The notes: generated by a model not told the origin, from the sequence alone. A stretch of DNA of 64,000 nt from Thalassotalea euphylliae (GCF_003390395.1 NZ_QUOV01000001.1:1798001-1862000), one strand, 5' to 3'. Positions 47,306 through 58,700 are shown, counted from the stretch's first letter. Program-made: numbers and translations.

Positions 47306-48013
47306 TTAGCGATTTGATGGTTTTGTGAACAGAAATTCCATCTTGTTAATTTCACTTGGATGAGCACAGTGAATATCTGCCTGCCATGTCGTTAGGTCAG
47401 TATCGTTAGCGATGTACCCCCAGCCAGCGATAATAGTGCACATATTAGCAGCGTTACCAGCTTCGATATCGCGTGGTGCATCGCCAACATATAAACACTC
47501 ATTTGGCGCTACTCGAATCTCATTAGCAGCTTGCAGTAGTGGTGCAGGGTGAGGTTTACGCTGTGCTAATGAGTCTCCGCCAAGTACAGAGGCGGCTAAC
47601 TTTAGTTCAGGAAAATGAGGTAACAGCACATGCGTTAGGCCAATGGGTTTATTGGTGACGATTCCCCAAGGAATTTGGTGTTGATCAAGCTTTTCAATAA
47701 GCGCTGCTACCCCAGGGTATAAGCAGGTATGCTCGGCAATGTGATTTTCGTAGTAATCGAGAAATTCAATACGCAATTGTTCATAATCAAAGTTTTTTAA
47801 TCCCGCACCAAAGCCCAGTTCTATCAAGCCTTTTGCACCATCTGAAGCAACTGGTCGATAACGCTCGCGTGGAACTTTGGGTAAACCGTGACTGGTTAAC
47901 ACCGCATTTAATGCCTCGCCAAGGTCATTCGCGGTATCGAGCAGTGTGCCGTCTAAGTCGAACAAAACACCTTTGTAATGTGGTGCGCCATTTAATGTTG
48001 ATGACATCGTCAT
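47306..48013 (-). CDS. gph: Phosphoglycolate phosphatase Gph
   Basis: 235-residue HAD hydrolase. Motif I is FDLDGTLLDTAND (about 18-30) with the nucleophilic Asp, motif II is IVTNKP, motif III lies around QRKPHPAPL, and motif IV is YVGDAPRDIEAG. Removes phosphate from 2-phosphoglycolate formed in DNA repair. Its ATG overlaps the ubiG stop by one base (TAATG), so it is translationally coupled to ubiG. That pairing is common in Alteromonadales and Vibrio relatives. Confidence 0.88.
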   Translation of the reverse strand: MTMSSTLNGAPHYKGVLFDLDGTLLDTANDLGEALNAVLTSHGLPKVPRERYRPVASDGAKGLIELGFGAGLKNFDYEQLRIEFLDYYENHIAEHTCLYPGVAALIEKLDQHQIPWGIVTNKPIGLTHVLLPHFPELKLAASVLGGDSLAQRKPHPAPLLQAANEIRVAPNECLYVGDAPRDIEAGNAANMCTIIAGWGYIANDTDLTTWQADIHCAHPSEINKMEFLFTKPSNR

Positions 48014-48723
48014 TAGCCGACCTTTTGACAGCAGATAATATAGTTAACGTCTAAACTGCCACCCAGTTTATGATTTTCTGTGATCGGGTTGTAGTGAATA
48101 CCAGTAGCATCAATACATTTCAATCCGCTACTTTCAGCCCAGCCTATTAGTTGCGATGGTCTAATGAATTTGTCGTGATCATGGGTGCCATCAGGCACAA
48201 TCTTTAAGACCTTTTCAGCTGCTAAGATTGCAAGTAGGTATGATTTAACTGTTTTATTTAATGTAGAAAAGAAAACATAGCCGTTTGGTTTTACCATGTC
48301 TGTACAAGCTTGGATGATAGAGGCTGGATCGGGCACATGCTCCAGCATTTCCATACAAGTCACCACATCGAAGTGCTCAGGGCATTGCAGTGCTTTTTGC
48401 TCCGCTGGGATTTTCTCGTAGTTAACATCTACACCAGATTCCAGTGCATGCAGCTTAGCAACATTTAGTGGCTCTTCGCCTAAATCAATGCCAGTAACCT
48501 TAGCGCCTAATTTAGCGAGGCTTTCTGACAAGATACCGCCACCACAGCCAACATCAAGCACTTGCTTTTCAAACACTGACTCAACATGCTGCAAAATAAA
48601 TTGACGTCTGAGTGGGTTAACTTGATGAAGCGGTTTAAAGTCGCCCGTTAAGTCCCACCATTGGCTAGCAACTTGTTCGAATTTAGCGATTTCTTGAGGG
48701 TTTACATTGATTGAGTCTGACAT
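48013..48723 (-). CDS. ubiG: UbiG, ubiquinone O-methyltransferase
   Basis: 236-residue SAM methyltransferase for both O-methylation steps of ubiquinone synthesis. The N-terminal [18 protein letters not shown] segment and motif [17 protein letters not shown] (about 56-71) are diagnostic, with [11 protein letters not shown] in the middle. Near nrdA and gyrA as in E. coli. An AGGAGGG-like purine run lies just before the ATG. Confidence 0.95.
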   Translation of the reverse strand: MSDSINVNPQEIAKFEQVASQWWDLTGDFKPLHQVNPLRRQFILQHVESVFEKQVLDVGCGGGILSESLAKLGAKVTGIDLGEEPLNVAKLHALESGVDVNYEKIPAEQKALQCPEHFDVVTCMEMLEHVPDPASIIQACTDMVKPNGYVFFSTLNKTVKSYLLAILAAEKVLKIVPDGTHDHDKFIRPSQLIGWAESSGLKCIDATGIHYNPITENHKLGGSLDVNYIICCQKVG

Positions 48724-49030
48724 AGGAGGGTTTCTAATTGCTTGAGTCTCTATATTATTTAATTGGGATTTTAAACTAAGCGTTTAGCGAAACCTAGCGC
48801 TGAGAAAACAAAAAAACTAATAAAGTTGCTCACATGAATTCAAGTACTAATTCAGGCGACAGTTTGAGTGAAAAAGCTGAATATCGTTCAGGTTTGATAA
48901 GACTAAATCTCGCTAAGATTGATTTTCAATCACTAACTACTTAGATTGAAGAAGAGAAAGCGATCGATATTAAGTCGAACAATAATTAAAAAATAACAAC
49001 AATAAACAGCATTAACAGAGCAAAATTATT
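48724..49030. other. Intergenic region between ubiG and the DUF962 gene
   Basis: 307 bp between divergent genes. It must hold both promoters, but I see no motif that I would defend, and no ORF. Confidence 0.4.
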
Positions 49031-49564
49031 ATGAAAAGCGTCATAGAACAATTAGCCAATTATAAAAGTGTTCATTTAAACAAGAACAATATCAAAAGCC
49101 ATATCGTTGGCGTACCGATGATCATATGGTCGATCGCCTTATTGTTAAATATGTTTAGTTTTGAGGTCACAATTTTCGGGCATGAAATGGTTATAGGCTT
49201 AGCTATCGTCGCCGCACTTGTTGTATTGCTATACTATTTTGCATTGCATGTGCCGCTAGCCTTGATGATTGCATTGCTCTTTGGACCTTTAGTGATTAGT
49301 ACACAGTTAGTGGTCGATATGGGGCAACCAGTGCTTATTGCATTGGGCGTCTTTTTTATTGGCTGGGTGATTCAATTTATTGGCCACGCCTATGAGCGAG
49401 CTAAACCGGCTTTTATAGACGACATCAATCAGCTGCTGATTGGCCCATTATTTTTAATTGCCGAATTGTATTTTGCGCTTGGCCTAAATAAAGAAATGGC
49501 GGATGAAGTTCATCAAAAGGCCGTTGAGAAGCGTAAGTTGTTTGAGCAAGCGAAAGCGGTTTGA
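49031..49564 (+). CDS. DUF962 / Mpo1-like membrane protein
   Basis: 177 residues with about four membrane segments (roughly 27-45, 53-75, 77-93, 100-118). The N-terminal YKSVHLNKNNIKSHIVGVPMI and the GHAYERAKPAF segment (about 118-130) are the two conserved histidine-containing blocks of the DUF962 family, whose yeast member Mpo1 is an iron-dependent dioxygenase acting on 2-hydroxy fatty acids. Bacterial members are uncharacterised. Single gene. Confidence 0.75.
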   Translation: MKSVIEQLANYKSVHLNKNNIKSHIVGVPMIIWSIALLLNMFSFEVTIFGHEMVIGLAIVAALVVLLYYFALHVPLALMIALLFGPLVISTQLVVDMGQPVLIALGVFFIGWVIQFIGHAYERAKPAFIDDINQLLIGPLFLIAELYFALGLNKEMADEVHQKAVEKRKLFEQAKAV

Positions 49565-49619
49565 TTAAAAAGCTGCTTGATCATATAGCATAAGTTTGAA
49601 AGAGTACCGGCAAGCACGC

Positions 49620-49892
49620 TTAGTGGCTTGCCGTCATCTCATGGATTGTGCTGCTATCGTTTGCTGTGAAGTTCTCGCTGCCAATACGATCACCTAGTCC
49701 ACTTAATACGGTAACCATACCTTTACATACCGCAAGAATTTGTTTGTTTTGTTTAAAATCGTTGGGTAATACAACTCGCCCATTGTCACGGCGAGGGTAA
49801 CGACCATAATGATGCTTAAGTTGAACGTCATTATTGTCTAAATACAATACGGTCACTAGCTGCTTATTGTCAGACACGGAATCAGTCATCAC
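49620..49892 (-). CDS. Small conserved protein, possibly TIGR02922 family
   Basis: 90 residues, soluble, no signal peptide. The core LVTVLYLDNNDVQLKHHYG and DNGRVVLPNDFKQNKQILAV reads like the small family (TIGR02922) I recall from Colwellia and Shewanella; this match is from memory and not checked. An SD-like AGGAG stands before the ATG. Converges with the DUF962 gene. Function unknown. Confidence 0.6.
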   Translation of the reverse strand: MMTDSVSDNKQLVTVLYLDNNDVQLKHHYGRYPRRDNGRVVLPNDFKQNKQILAVCKGMVTVLSGLGDRIGSENFTANDSSTIHEMTASH

Positions 49893-50369
49893 TTCTCCTG
49901 ATTAAAAACTAATCTCATATTATACCCGTTCATCGGTGTGTGTCTTTTTTCAGACTGTACTAATTTGTAATCGAAATGTAGTAGGTATAGATGGAGCAGA
50001 GAATGTCAGTCCTTGCTAGAAGAAAAACAGAGGGTAATTACACCTTGTTGCTTAATTTGATTTTGCATCCATTAAATCGATTAATTGTAGAGTTTGATTA
50101 ATAACTGAGCGATTAATGACGAAGTTAGTATTTTAGTCAATATTAAGTCTTTACTTGGCTTTTAAATAATTTAATTTATCGTTTATTTATCAAGTGCTTA
50201 ATGGCTCTTGTTTGACATGCTCGGCAAAGCTTGAAATTGCTAGCTTTAATATGCAAAACTAACCGCTACAAAGCGTTATGGCATCCCCTTTTTTTGTGGT
50301 AGTATGCTGACCTTAAATTAAAATAATAATTTCGAAAATTTCTGTATTAAATAGGGATACCATCGATTT
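49893..50369. other. Intergenic region upstream of gyrA
   Basis: 477 bp, AT-rich. One 36-codon ORF (49991-50101, with AGGT before its ATG) is present but I see nothing to show that it is real. The gyrA promoter should be near 50290-50340. No repeat recognised. Confidence 0.4.
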
Positions 50370-53105
50370 ATGTCCGATCTGGCAAAAGAAATTCTCCCAG
50401 TCAATATTGAAGACGAGCTAAAAAGCTCTTACCTCGATTACGCGATGAGTGTAATCGTGGGCCGTGCGTTACCTGATGTACGCGACGGTCTAAAGCCTGT
50501 GCACAGACGCGTACTATACGCCATGAACGTACTGGGTAATGATTGGAACAAACCTTACAAAAAATCAGCACGTGTTGTTGGTGATGTAATCGGTAAATAC
50601 CACCCACACGGTGACACTGCGGTATACGACACAATCGTTCGTTTGGCGCAAGACTTCTCAATGCGCTACATGCTAGTTGACGGTCAAGGTAACTTCGGTT
50701 CAGTTGATGGTGATTCAGCGGCGGCAATGCGTTATACCGAAATTCGCATGAATAAGATCTCGCATTCTATTCTTGCTGACTTAGAGAAAGAAACCGTTGA
50801 TTTTGTGCCAAACTACGATGGCACCGAGCAAATTCCAGAAGTGATGCCAACCCGCATTCCTAACTTGTTAGTTAATGGTACCTCAGGTATTGCCGTTGGT
50901 ATGGCGACGAATATTCCGCCGCATAACTTAACGGAAGTCATTAACGGTTGTTTAGCCTTAATTGATAACAGTGAGCTGACGATTGATGACTTGCTTGAAT
51001 ACATCCCAGGCCCTGATTTCCCAACGGCGGGCATTATCAGTGGTAAAGCGGGTATTATTGAAGCGTACAAAACGGGTCGCGGTAAAATAAAGATCCGTGC
51101 TCGCGCTGAAATTGAAGTTGACGACAAATCGGGTAAAGAAACCATTGTCGTTCACGAATTACCTTACCAAGTTAACAAAGCTCGCTTGATTGAAAAAATG
51201 GCCGAGCTGGTTAAAGAAAAACGCTTAGAAGGTATTTCAGCACTGCGCGATGAGTCTGATAAAGACGGTATGCGTATGGTCATCGAAGTTAAGCGCGGTG
51301 ACGTCGGTGAGGTTGTTCTAAACAACTTGTACAAGCTAACCCAAATGCAAGTGTCTTTTGGTTTAAATATGGTGGCACTAACTGACGGCCAACCGAAATT
51401 ATTTAACCTAAAAGAAATGCTTGAAGCTTTCTTACTTCACCGTCGTGAAGTAGTGACTCGTCGTACGATTTTCGAATTACGCAAAGCACGTGACAGAGCC
51501 CATATCTTAGAAGGCTTATCAATTGCGCTTGCTAACATCGACCCAGTTATCGAGCTAGTGAAAAGCTCAGCTAACCGCAGAGAAGCTGAAGAAAAACTAG
51601 TTTCGCAAGGTTGGGCATTAGGTAATGTTGCTGGCATGCTTGAAGCGGCTGGCTCAGATGCAGCTCGCCCTGAGTGGTTAGAGCCGCAATACGGTATTCG
51701 CGATGGTCTTTACTACCTAACACCAGAGCAGGCTAAAGCAATTGTAGATTTACAGTTGTACAAGCTTTCTGGCATGGAACACGAAAAGATTCTAAACGAG
51801 TACAAAGAGTTATTAGACTTAATTGCTGAACTACTGCACATTCTTAACTCGCCAGCGCGTTTGATGGAAGTGATCAAAGAAGAGCTAGAAGCGATTCGCG
51901 ATGAGTTTGGTGATGAGCGCCGCACAGAAATTACCAGTGCTTCGCATGATATTTCACTTGAAGACTTGATTAACGAAGAAGACGTTGTTGTAACGCTTTC
52001 TCACGAAGGTTATGTGAAGTACCAAGCACTAACAGATTACGAAGCACAGCGCCGTGGTGGTAAAGGCAAAGCGGCCACTAAGATGAAAGAAGAAGACTTC
52101 ATCGAGCGCTTATTGGTGGCCAATACCCACGATACTATTTTGTGTTTCTCAAACCGCGGTAAACTTTACTGGTTGAAGGTTTATCAATTGCCACTGGCGA
52201 GTCGCACGGCTCGTGGTCGTCCAATTGTTAACTTACTACCACTAGAGAGCGATGAACGTATCACAGCAATTTTACCAGTGCGTGAGTACGAAGAAGACAA
52301 ATACATTATCATGGCGACTGCGTCTGGTACGGTGAAGAAAACGCCATTAACGGCATACTCTAACCAACGTGCTAACGGTATTATCGCCTTGAACCTACGT
52401 GATGATGATACGCTGATTGGTGTTGATATTACCGATGGCTCGAACGATATCATGCTGTTCTCTGATGAAGGTAAAGTAGTTCGCTTTAACGAGAAACAGC
52501 GCGATAGCGAAACTGGTGAAGTCAAGCTTGATCCGGAAACCGGTGAAGAGTTGTTAGCACTTCGTCCTATGGGTCGTACCGCAACCGGTGTTCGTGGCAT
52601 TAACCTTGAAGATGGTCAGAAAGTGGTATCACTTATCGTACCGAAAAATGGTGGCGCGGTCTTAACCGTTACTGAAAATGGTTACGGTAAGCGTACAGAG
52701 CTAGCTGAATACCCGGCGAAGAGCCGTGCAACCAAAGGTGTTGTATCAATCAAAGTGAGCGAGCGTAACGGTAAAGTCGTTGGTGCAGTTCAAGTTGAAG
52801 ATAACGACGAAATCATGATGATCACTGACAGCGGCACACTAGTACGTACGCGTGTTAACGAAGTGAGTGTTATTGGCCGTAACACGCAAGGTGTTCGTTT
52901 AATTCGTACCGCAGAAGATGAGCATGTGGTTGCACTTCAACGTATCGATGAAATCGAAACCGAAGAGTTAGTTGACGGCGACATTGTTGAAGGTGAATTA
53001 GCTGAAGGCGAAACCGTTGCGGCAAGCGAAGCAGCACCAGCGTCTGACGCTGAAAGCTCAGCTGAAAACCTCGATGGCGAGTCGTATAGCGATCCCGACG
53101 CCTAA
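50370..53105 (+). CDS. gyrA: DNA gyrase subunit A
   Basis: 911 residues; breakage-reunion subunit of gyrase. Catalytic Tyr122 is in [10 protein letters not shown]. The quinolone region reads [10 protein letters not shown], with Thr83 where E. coli has Ser83 and a normal Asp87; Thr83 is natural in several genera, so it is not evidence of resistance by itself. The GyrA box QRRGGKG starts the beta-pinwheel C-terminal domain. An acidic, Glu-rich tail after about residue 870 makes it longer than E. coli GyrA (875). Monocistronic with a strong terminator. Confidence 0.97.
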   Translation: MSDLAKEILPVNIEDELKSSYLDYAMSVIVGRALPDVRDGLKPVHRRVLYAMNVLGNDWNKPYKKSARVVGDVIGKYHPHGDTAVYDTIVRLAQDFSMRYMLVDGQGNFGSVDGDSAAAMRYTEIRMNKISHSILADLEKETVDFVPNYDGTEQIPEVMPTRIPNLLVNGTSGIAVGMATNIPPHNLTEVINGCLALIDNSELTIDDLLEYIPGPDFPTAGIISGKAGIIEAYKTGRGKIKIRARAEIEVDDKSGKETIVVHELPYQVNKARLIEKMAELVKEKRLEGISALRDESDKDGMRMVIEVKRGDVGEVVLNNLYKLTQMQVSFGLNMVALTDGQPKLFNLKEMLEAFLLHRREVVTRRTIFELRKARDRAHILEGLSIALANIDPVIELVKSSANRREAEEKLVSQGWALGNVAGMLEAAGSDAARPEWLEPQYGIRDGLYYLTPEQAKAIVDLQLYKLSGMEHEKILNEYKELLDLIAELLHILNSPARLMEVIKEELEAIRDEFGDERRTEITSASHDISLEDLINEEDVVVTLSHEGYVKYQALTDYEAQRRGGKGKAATKMKEEDFIERLLVANTHDTILCFSNRGKLYWLKVYQLPLASRTARGRPIVNLLPLESDERITAILPVREYEEDKYIIMATASGTVKKTPLTAYSNQRANGIIALNLRDDDTLIGVDITDGSNDIMLFSDEGKVVRFNEKQRDSETGEVKLDPETGEELLALRPMGRTATGVRGINLEDGQKVVSLIVPKNGGAVLTVTENGYGKRTELAEYPAKSRATKGVVSIKVSERNGKVVGAVQVEDNDEIMMITDSGTLVRTRVNEVSVIGRNTQGVRLIRTAEDEHVVALQRIDEIETEELVDGDIVEGELAEGETVAASEAAPASDAESSAENLDGESYSDPDA

Positions 53106-53127
53106 CGCCCAAGGTATAAGATAAAGG

Positions 53128-53159
53128 AAAAATGGGCGGCTTATCCGCCCATTTTTTTT
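53128..53159 (+). terminator. Terminator of gyrA
   Basis: Stem AATGGGCGG/CCGCCCATT with a CTTAT loop and a following T-run, 23 bp after the gyrA stop. Confidence 0.88.
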
Positions 53160-53207
53160 CGCTAGAGAAAATGATAGTTATTAAATAGTTAGAAGGAAGT
53201 TTTGAGA

Positions 53208-54299
53208 ATGTCTGCAACCTATAATTTTTGTGCAGGACCAGCGATGTTACCAACGCCAGTGATGTCAAAGGCACAGACTGAATTTACCGATTGGCAAAAT
53301 AATGGCTGCTCAGTGATGGAGCTCAGCCATCGCAGTAAAGCCTTTATGCAGCTCGCTGCCAAAGCCGAAGCAGATCTCAGATCACTAATGAACATCCCTA
53401 CTAACTATAAAGTGCTATTTATGCATGGCGGTGGTCGTGGTCAATTTTCGGCGGTACCACACAATTTATTACCTGAGAGCGGAAAAGCGGATTACGTGAT
53501 TTCAGGCTCTTGGTCAAAAGCTGCAGCCAAAGAAGCCGCTAATTACGGTGAAATTAATACCATTGAAGTTGTCACTAAGACAGGTGACAGTCAAACGGTG
53601 CTAGCACCAGCTGATTGGGTATTGTCTAAAGATGCAGCTTACGTGCATTACTGTCCGAACGAAACTGTGGATGGCATTGAAATCTTCGATATTCCAGAAA
53701 CGGGTGATATTCCGCTGGTTGCCGATATGTCGTCAACAATCATGTCGCGCGAAATCGATGTTAGCCGCTTTGGTTTAATTTACGCCGGTGCGCAAAAAAA
53801 TATTGGCCCGTCCGGTCTAACCATCGTCATTGTTCGTGAAGACTTATTAGGTAATGCCAGATTAACTACGCCATCTGTACTTAATTACGAATTCGCTGCT
53901 AACAATGATTCAATGTATAACACACCACCAACCTTTGCCTGGTATTTAGCGGGCTTAGTGTTTGAATGGTTAACCAAGCTTGGCGGTGTTAAAGCTATCG
54001 AGCAAGTAAATAGAGAAAAAGCGGCGTTGCTTTACGACTATATTGATAGCAATGACTTCTATGTCAATAACATTGATAGCCAGTATCGCTCGTTAATGAA
54101 TGTGCCATTTTGGTTAGCAGATGAATCGCTAAATGATGCCTTCCTGGCAGAGGCTGAGCAAACGGGTTTATTGGCATTAAAAGGCCATCGCAGTGTTGGC
54201 GGTATGCGCGCTAGTATTTATAACGCCATGCCATTGGCAGGCGTACAAGCATTAGTAGACTTTATGACGGATTTCGCTGACCGTAATAAATTGAACTAA
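53208..54299 (+). CDS. serC: Phosphoserine aminotransferase SerC
   Basis: 363 residues from the ATG at 53208 (a TTG two codons before it is rejected; GAAGGAAG precedes the ATG by a normal distance). PLP-dependent enzyme of serine and pyridoxal phosphate synthesis. It begins [11 protein letters not shown] as in the family, with PLP lysine in [12 protein letters not shown] and the substrate loop HGGGRGQF. First of serC-aroA-cmk-rpsA, as in E. coli. Confidence 0.95.
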   Translation: MSATYNFCAGPAMLPTPVMSKAQTEFTDWQNNGCSVMELSHRSKAFMQLAAKAEADLRSLMNIPTNYKVLFMHGGGRGQFSAVPHNLLPESGKADYVISGSWSKAAAKEAANYGEINTIEVVTKTGDSQTVLAPADWVLSKDAAYVHYCPNETVDGIEIFDIPETGDIPLVADMSSTIMSREIDVSRFGLIYAGAQKNIGPSGLTIVIVREDLLGNARLTTPSVLNYEFAANNDSMYNTPPTFAWYLAGLVFEWLTKLGGVKAIEQVNREKAALLYDYIDSNDFYVNNIDSQYRSLMNVPFWLADESLNDAFLAEAEQTGLLALKGHRSVGGMRASIYNAMPLAGVQALVDFMTDFADRNKLN

Positions 54300-54348
54300 A
54301 TAGAGTCACTAAATCAAAGTGATTAAAGAGATTGAAGGAAGTTCTATA

Positions 54349-55629
54349 GTGGAACAATTAACACTACAACCGATCAACAAAATTGACGGTGAAGTATTTT
54401 TACCGGGCTCTAAGAGCCTTTCAAACCGCGCCCTATTAATTGCCGCATTGGCAAAAGGCACGACGAAGATTACTAACTTATTAGTGAGTGAAGATATTGA
54501 GCATATGCTCAATGCACTCACGAGCTTAGGCATTGAATACCAATTAAGCGATTGCGGCACTGAATGCATCGTGGCTGGTAACGGTGGCTTTTTCAAAGCG
54601 GAAGCGCCACTTGAGCTATACCTAGGTAACGCGGGCACGGCGATGCGTCCACTATGTGCAGCATTAGCGGCGAGTGAAGGTGAATTCGTATTAACGGGTG
54701 AGCCGCGCATGAAAGAGCGCCCAATTGGCCACTTAGTTGATTCACTCAACCAATTAAATGCCGATATTGAATATCTAGAAAACACAAATTACCCGCCATT
54801 AAAAATCAAAGGTAAAACCCTAGGTGGCGATCGTGTAACCATTGACGGTTCAATTTCAAGTCAGTTCTTAACGGCAATTCTGATGATTGCACCGTTATTA
54901 CCAACTGATACAAATATCGAAATTGAAGGTGAGTTAGTGTCTAAACCTTACATTGATATCACGCTTGATATTATGGCCAAATTCGGTGTTGACGTTGAAA
55001 ATCAAAACTATCAATCATTCATTGTCAAAGGTCAGCAAAGCTATCAAGCACGTGAACGCTACATGGTCGAAGGTGACGCATCGTCTGCTTCTTACTTCTT
55101 AGCGGCGGGGGCGGTTAAAGGCGGTGAAATTACTGTCCATGGCGTAGGTACCTCAAGTGTTCAAGGTGACAAGCATTTTGCTGATGTGCTGGAGAAAATG
55201 GGCGCTGAAGTGATTTGGCAAGAAGAGTCAATCACGGTTAAAGGCAGATCATTAACGGCAGTTGATATGGACATGAACCATATTCCAGATGCGGCAATGA
55301 CAATCGCAACAGCTGCTTTATTTGCCAAAGGTACGACGAGTATTCGCAATATCTATAACTGGCGAGTCAAAGAAACCGATCGCTTATCGGCAATGGCGAC
55401 TGAGCTACGTAAAGTAGGGGCAGTAGTGGAAGAGGGTGAAGATTACATCTCAGTTACACCGCCGGAGTCGCTAACACACGCTGCTATTGATACCTACAAC
55501 GATCACCGCGTCGCGATGTGTTTCTCGCTGGTGGCGCTAAGTGACACCCCAGTGACAATTAACGACCCTAAGTGTACAGCAAAAACCTTCCCTGATTACT
55601 TCGATAAATTAGCTCAGGTTTCAAAATAA
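54349..55629 (+). CDS. aroA: EPSP synthase AroA
   Basis: 426 residues from a GTG at 54349, chosen because VEQLTLQPI aligns with the E. coli start MESLTLQPI and GGAAG stands 7 bases before it. A reading frame open from 54319 would add ten residues that contain the ribosome site. Shikimate pathway enzyme; motifs are [24 protein letters not shown] (with glyphosate-sensitive type Gly) and [13 protein letters not shown]. Follows serC by 49 bp. Confidence 0.95.
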   Translation: MEQLTLQPINKIDGEVFLPGSKSLSNRALLIAALAKGTTKITNLLVSEDIEHMLNALTSLGIEYQLSDCGTECIVAGNGGFFKAEAPLELYLGNAGTAMRPLCAALAASEGEFVLTGEPRMKERPIGHLVDSLNQLNADIEYLENTNYPPLKIKGKTLGGDRVTIDGSISSQFLTAILMIAPLLPTDTNIEIEGELVSKPYIDITLDIMAKFGVDVENQNYQSFIVKGQQSYQARERYMVEGDASSASYFLAAGAVKGGEITVHGVGTSSVQGDKHFADVLEKMGAEVIWQEESITVKGRSLTAVDMDMNHIPDAAMTIATAALFAKGTTSIRNIYNWRVKETDRLSAMATELRKVGAVVEEGEDYISVTPPESLTHAAIDTYNDHRVAMCFSLVALSDTPVTINDPKCTAKTFPDYFDKLAQVSK

Positions 55630-55642
55630 CCCTACCAAGTAT

Positions 55643-55713
55643 CTTGTTGAACCTGATCTAGATCAACTTTTGCACTATAGGTGCATTAAAAGTTGAACTA
55701 GTCAGGCAACAAG
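55643..55713. other. 71-base near-perfect hairpin between aroA and cmk
   Basis: Outer stem CTTGTTG/CAACAAG, then CCTGA/TCAGG, CTAG/CTAG, TCAACTTTT/AAAAGTTGA and GCAC/GTGC around a TATAG loop: 29 base pairs broken only by small bulges. No T-run follows. The left arm also contains CTGATCTAGATCAA (55653-55666), a one-mismatch match to the FNR box TTGATNNNNATCAA. It could be an RNA structure, a remnant of a small repeat, or a regulatory site. Confidence 0.6.
55653..55666. promoter_or_regulatory. FNR-like box
   Basis: CTGATCTAGATCAA against consensus TTGATNNNNATCAA: 9 of 10 defined bases match. Lies about 145 bp upstream of the cmk -10 candidate. It overlaps the left arm of the long hairpin, so the match could be incidental. 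Confidence 0.3.
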
Positions 55714-55810
55714 CCTTCTAAGTAAAGCTAAAAAATAAATCGGCGCGCTAGCGAAAGCTCAAGAAATATTAAAAAACAAATTTTTGAACGCTTTTCCCTA
55801 GCATTTCCCG

Positions 55811-55816
55811 TATAAT
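55811..55816 (+). promoter_or_regulatory. -10 element of the cmk promoter
   Basis: Perfect TATAAT followed by GCGCCC. A TTGAAC at 55784-55789 is 21 bp upstream, too far for a good -35, so the promoter may rely on another -35 or an activator. The cmk ATG is 34 bp downstream. Confidence 0.5.
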
Positions 55817-55849
55817 GCGCCCGATTTGCGACATTAGGAGATAAAATGT

Positions 55850-56545
55850 ATGCAAGAAAGCATTCCCGTAATCACGATTGATGGCCCAAGCGGTGCTGGT
55901 AAAGGCACTGTTTCACGATTAGTAGCAAACCAATTGGGCTGGCAACTTTTAGACAGTGGCGCGATTTACCGCGTGTTAGCTGTGGCTTTGCTGCATCACA
56001 ACATTGAAGTTGAAGAAGAAGAGCCGTTAATTCCTATTGCAGCACATTTAGATGTGCAATTTGAAATTACCGATGATGGCGAAAGTAAAGTCATTCTCGA
56101 AGGCGAAGACGTATCTAACAGCATTCGTACTGAAGAAGTTGGCGCACTCGCGTCAAAGGTAGCGGCATTTCCGCGTATTCGCGAAGCGCTATTGCGTCGT
56201 CAAAGAGCATTCCGTGTTGAACCTGGTTTAGTCGCTGATGGTCGCGACATGGGCACTGTGGTATTTACTGACGCGCCAGTAAAAGTTTTCTTAACCGCGA
56301 GCGCGGAAGAGCGTGCTGAGCGAAGATTTAAGCAGTTGAAGGAAAAGGGCTTTGATGTTAAAATCGGGCGCCTTTTGGATGACATACGTCAGCGTGACGA
56401 GCGAGATCAAAACCGTGCGGTTGCTCCGCTTGTACCGGCAGAAGGTGCGTTAATTATTGATTCTACTGAACTTTCTATTGATGAAGTAGTCAGCAAAATC
56501 CTTTCATTTGCCAATGAAAAATTAACGCAAACGGAAACCATTTAA
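55850..56545 (+). CDS. cmk: Cytidylate kinase Cmk
   Basis: 231 residues; phosphorylates CMP and dCMP. P-loop GPSGAGKG (about 12-19), substrate motifs LDSGAIYR and [13 protein letters not shown] region [13 protein letters not shown] and the [13 protein letters not shown] segment. AGGAG lies before the ATG; an out-of-frame ATG four bases earlier is rejected. Located directly upstream of rpsA as in E. coli. Confidence 0.95.
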   Translation: MQESIPVITIDGPSGAGKGTVSRLVANQLGWQLLDSGAIYRVLAVALLHHNIEVEEEEPLIPIAAHLDVQFEITDDGESKVILEGEDVSNSIRTEEVGALASKVAAFPRIREALLRRQRAFRVEPGLVADGRDMGTVVFTDAPVKVFLTASAEERAERRFKQLKEKGFDVKIGRLLDDIRQRDERDQNRAVAPLVPAEGALIIDSTELSIDEVVSKILSFANEKLTQTETI

Positions 56546-56633
56546 ACTTTGGGTAAGGACACACAAAGTATTTTTAACAACCCCATGAAACACTGATGTT
56601 GATTGGATTATTTATACGAGTTCATATACAGGT

Positions 56634-58298
56634 ATGACTGAAAATTTTGCACAACTTTTTGAAGAAAGTTTAAAAGAGATCGAAACGCGCCCTGGTTCAA
56701 TTATCAAGGGTACTGTTGTAAAAATCGAAAAAGACAACGTTATTGTTGACGCTGGTCTTAAGTCTGAGTCAGTAATTTCTATCGACCAATTCAAAAACTC
56801 TGCTGGTGAAGTAGAAATTGAAGTAGGTTCAGAAGTTGACGTTGCTTTAGATGCGACAGATGACGGTTTCGGTGAAACTGTACTTTCTCGTGAAAAAGCA
56901 AAACGCCACGAAGCATGGCAAGTGCTTGAAAAAGCTTACGAAGAAAAAGAAACTGTTATCGGCGTTATCAACGGTAAAGTTAAAGGTGGTTTCACTGTTG
57001 AAGTAAGCAACATTCGTGCATTCTTACCAGGTTCTCTAGTTGACGTTCGCCCAGTCCGCGATACAGCTCACCTAGAAGGTAAAGACCTAGAATTTAAAGT
57101 TATTAAGCTTGACCAGAAGCGTAATAACGTTGTTGTTTCTCGTCGTGCTGTTATCGAATCAGAAAGCAGCGTAGAACGTGACGAGTTACTAGAATCACTA
57201 CAAGAAGGTCAAGAAGTTAAAGGTATCGTTAAGAACCTTACAGACTACGGTGCATTCGTAGACTTAGGTGGTATCGACGGTCTTCTTCACATCACTGACA
57301 TGGCTTGGAAGCGTGTTAAGCACCCAAGCGAAATCGTTAACGTTGGTGACGAGATTCAAGTTAAAGTTCTTAAGTTCGACCGTGAGCGTACACGTGTATC
57401 TCTAGGTATGAAGCAGTTAGGCGAAGATCCATGGGTAGCAATTGCTAACCGTTACCCAGAAGGTTCTAAGCTTTCTGGCCGCGTAACTAACTTAACTGAC
57501 TACGGTTGTTTCGTTGAAATCCAAGAAGGCGTTGAAGGTCTTGTTCACGTTTCTGAAATGGATTGGACAAACAAAAACATCCACCCATCTAAAGTTGTTA
57601 ACTTAGGTGACACAGTTGAAGTACTAGTATTAGAAATTGACGAAGAACGTCGTCGTATTTCTCTAGGTCTTAAGCAATGTGTACCAAACCCTTGGGAAGA
57701 GTTCGCTAAGAACTTCAACAAAGGTGACAAAGTTACTGGTAAGATCAAGTCAATCACTGACTTCGGTATCTTCATCGGTCTTGACGGTGGCATCGACGGT
57801 CTTGTTCACTTATCTGACATTTCATGGAACGGCGGTGAAGAAGCTGTTCGTGAATACAAGAAAGGTGACGAAATCACTGCTGTTGTACTTCAGGTTGACC
57901 CAGAGCGTGAGCGTATCTCTCTAGGTGTTAAGCAAGCTGAAGACGATCCGTTCAATATGTATCTGACAGATAACAAAAAAGGTGCTATTGTAACTGGTAA
58001 AGTAGTTGAAGTTGACGCTAAAGGCGCTAAGATTGAATTAGCTGAAGGTGTTGAAGGCTACCTACGTGTTTCTGACATTTCTCGTGACCGCATCGAAGAT
58101 GCAACAACTGAATTATCAGTAGGCGACGAAGTTGAAACTAAGTTCATGGGCGTTGATCGTAAGAACCGCACAATTAGCTTATCTATCAAAGCGAAAGATC
58201 AAGCTGAAGAGCGTCAAGCGATGGACAACTTGAACCAAGCAGACGATGCTGGTTTCACTAACGCTATGGCAGAAGCATTCAAAAACGCTAAAGGTTAA
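56634..58298 (+). CDS. rpsA: 30S ribosomal protein S1
   Basis: 554 residues, six S1 (OB-fold) repeats: about 20-87, 105-171, 192-260, 277-347, 364-434 and 451-520. The central repeats carry the [19 protein letters not shown] pattern. The first two bind the ribosome through S2 and the rest bind mRNA. Codon use is strongly biased, as expected for a highly expressed gene. Same order as E. coli: cmk-rpsA-ihfB. Confidence 0.97.
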   Translation: MTENFAQLFEESLKEIETRPGSIIKGTVVKIEKDNVIVDAGLKSESVISIDQFKNSAGEVEIEVGSEVDVALDATDDGFGETVLSREKAKRHEAWQVLEKAYEEKETVIGVINGKVKGGFTVEVSNIRAFLPGSLVDVRPVRDTAHLEGKDLEFKVIKLDQKRNNVVVSRRAVIESESSVERDELLESLQEGQEVKGIVKNLTDYGAFVDLGGIDGLLHITDMAWKRVKHPSEIVNVGDEIQVKVLKFDRERTRVSLGMKQLGEDPWVAIANRYPEGSKLSGRVTNLTDYGCFVEIQEGVEGLVHVSEMDWTNKNIHPSKVVNLGDTVEVLVLEIDEERRRISLGLKQCVPNPWEEFAKNFNKGDKVTGKIKSITDFGIFIGLDGGIDGLVHLSDISWNGGEEAVREYKKGDEITAVVLQVDPERERISLGVKQAEDDPFNMYLTDNKKGAIVTGKVVEVDAKGAKIELAEGVEGYLRVSDISRDRIEDATTELSVGDEVETKFMGVDRKNRTISLSIKAKDQAEERQAMDNLNQADDAGFTNAMAEAFKNAKG

Positions 58299-58318
58299 TT
58301 TCTTTAGCGCTTAAGGTG

Positions 58319-58349
58319 AGGAGGTGTTGCTATTTACTAGCCACCTCCT
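58319..58349 (+). terminator. Hairpin after rpsA
   Basis: Stem AGGAGGTG/CACCTCCT with a further GCTA/TAGC stem and a TTTAC loop, 20 bp after the rpsA stop. No long T-run follows, so it may mark or protect the mRNA end, or terminate only partly ahead of ihfB. Confidence 0.45.
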
Positions 58350-58398
58350 TGATTGTTAACTGCATTAGCGTGATGCTGAATGACAACTGGGAGGTCTA

Positions 58399-58686
58399 AT
58401 GACCAAGTCAGAACTCATTGAAAAATTAGCGGAAAGTTTAACTCACATTCCAGCTAAAGATGTTGAATCTGCTATCAAAGAAATTCTGGAATTGATGGCG
58501 CAATCTTTATCGAAAGGAGAGCGTATTGAGATTCGAGGGTTTGGTAGTTTTTCTCTACACTATCGTGCACCACGTACTGGTCGTAACCCTAAGACTGGTG
58601 AAGCAGTAGAGCTTTCCGGTAAATATGTACCGCACTTTAAGCCGGGTAAAGAATTACGTGAACGCGTAAATGCTTCCTTTGCTTAG
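58399..58686 (+). CDS. ihfB: Integration host factor subunit beta
   Basis: 95-residue DNA-bending protein of the HU/IHF family; forms a heterodimer with IhfA. Shows the signature [22 protein letters not shown] (about 46-67, with the intercalating Pro arm) and [17 protein letters not shown] end. Preceded by a GGGAGG site. Follows rpsA as in E. coli. Confidence 0.96.
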   Translation: MTKSELIEKLAESLTHIPAKDVESAIKEILELMAQSLSKGERIEIRGFGSFSLHYRAPRTGRNPKTGEAVELSGKYVPHFKPGKELRERVNASFA

Positions 58687-58700
58687 TTGCGAAAAATTAT

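Noticed and set aside
49991..50101. A 36-codon ORF in the gyrA upstream region
   Set aside because: It has an AGGT before the ATG but no recognisable composition, family or neighbour to support it; chance ORFs of this size are common in such gaps.
50610..50620. Thr83 in GyrA as a quinolone-resistance mutation
   Set aside because: Thr is the natural residue at this position in several genera, and Asp87 is unchanged, so resistance cannot be inferred.
55784..55816. TTGAAC/TATAAT as a normal sigma-70 promoter for cmk
   Set aside because: The spacer is 21 bp, too long for a standard promoter; only the -10 is kept.
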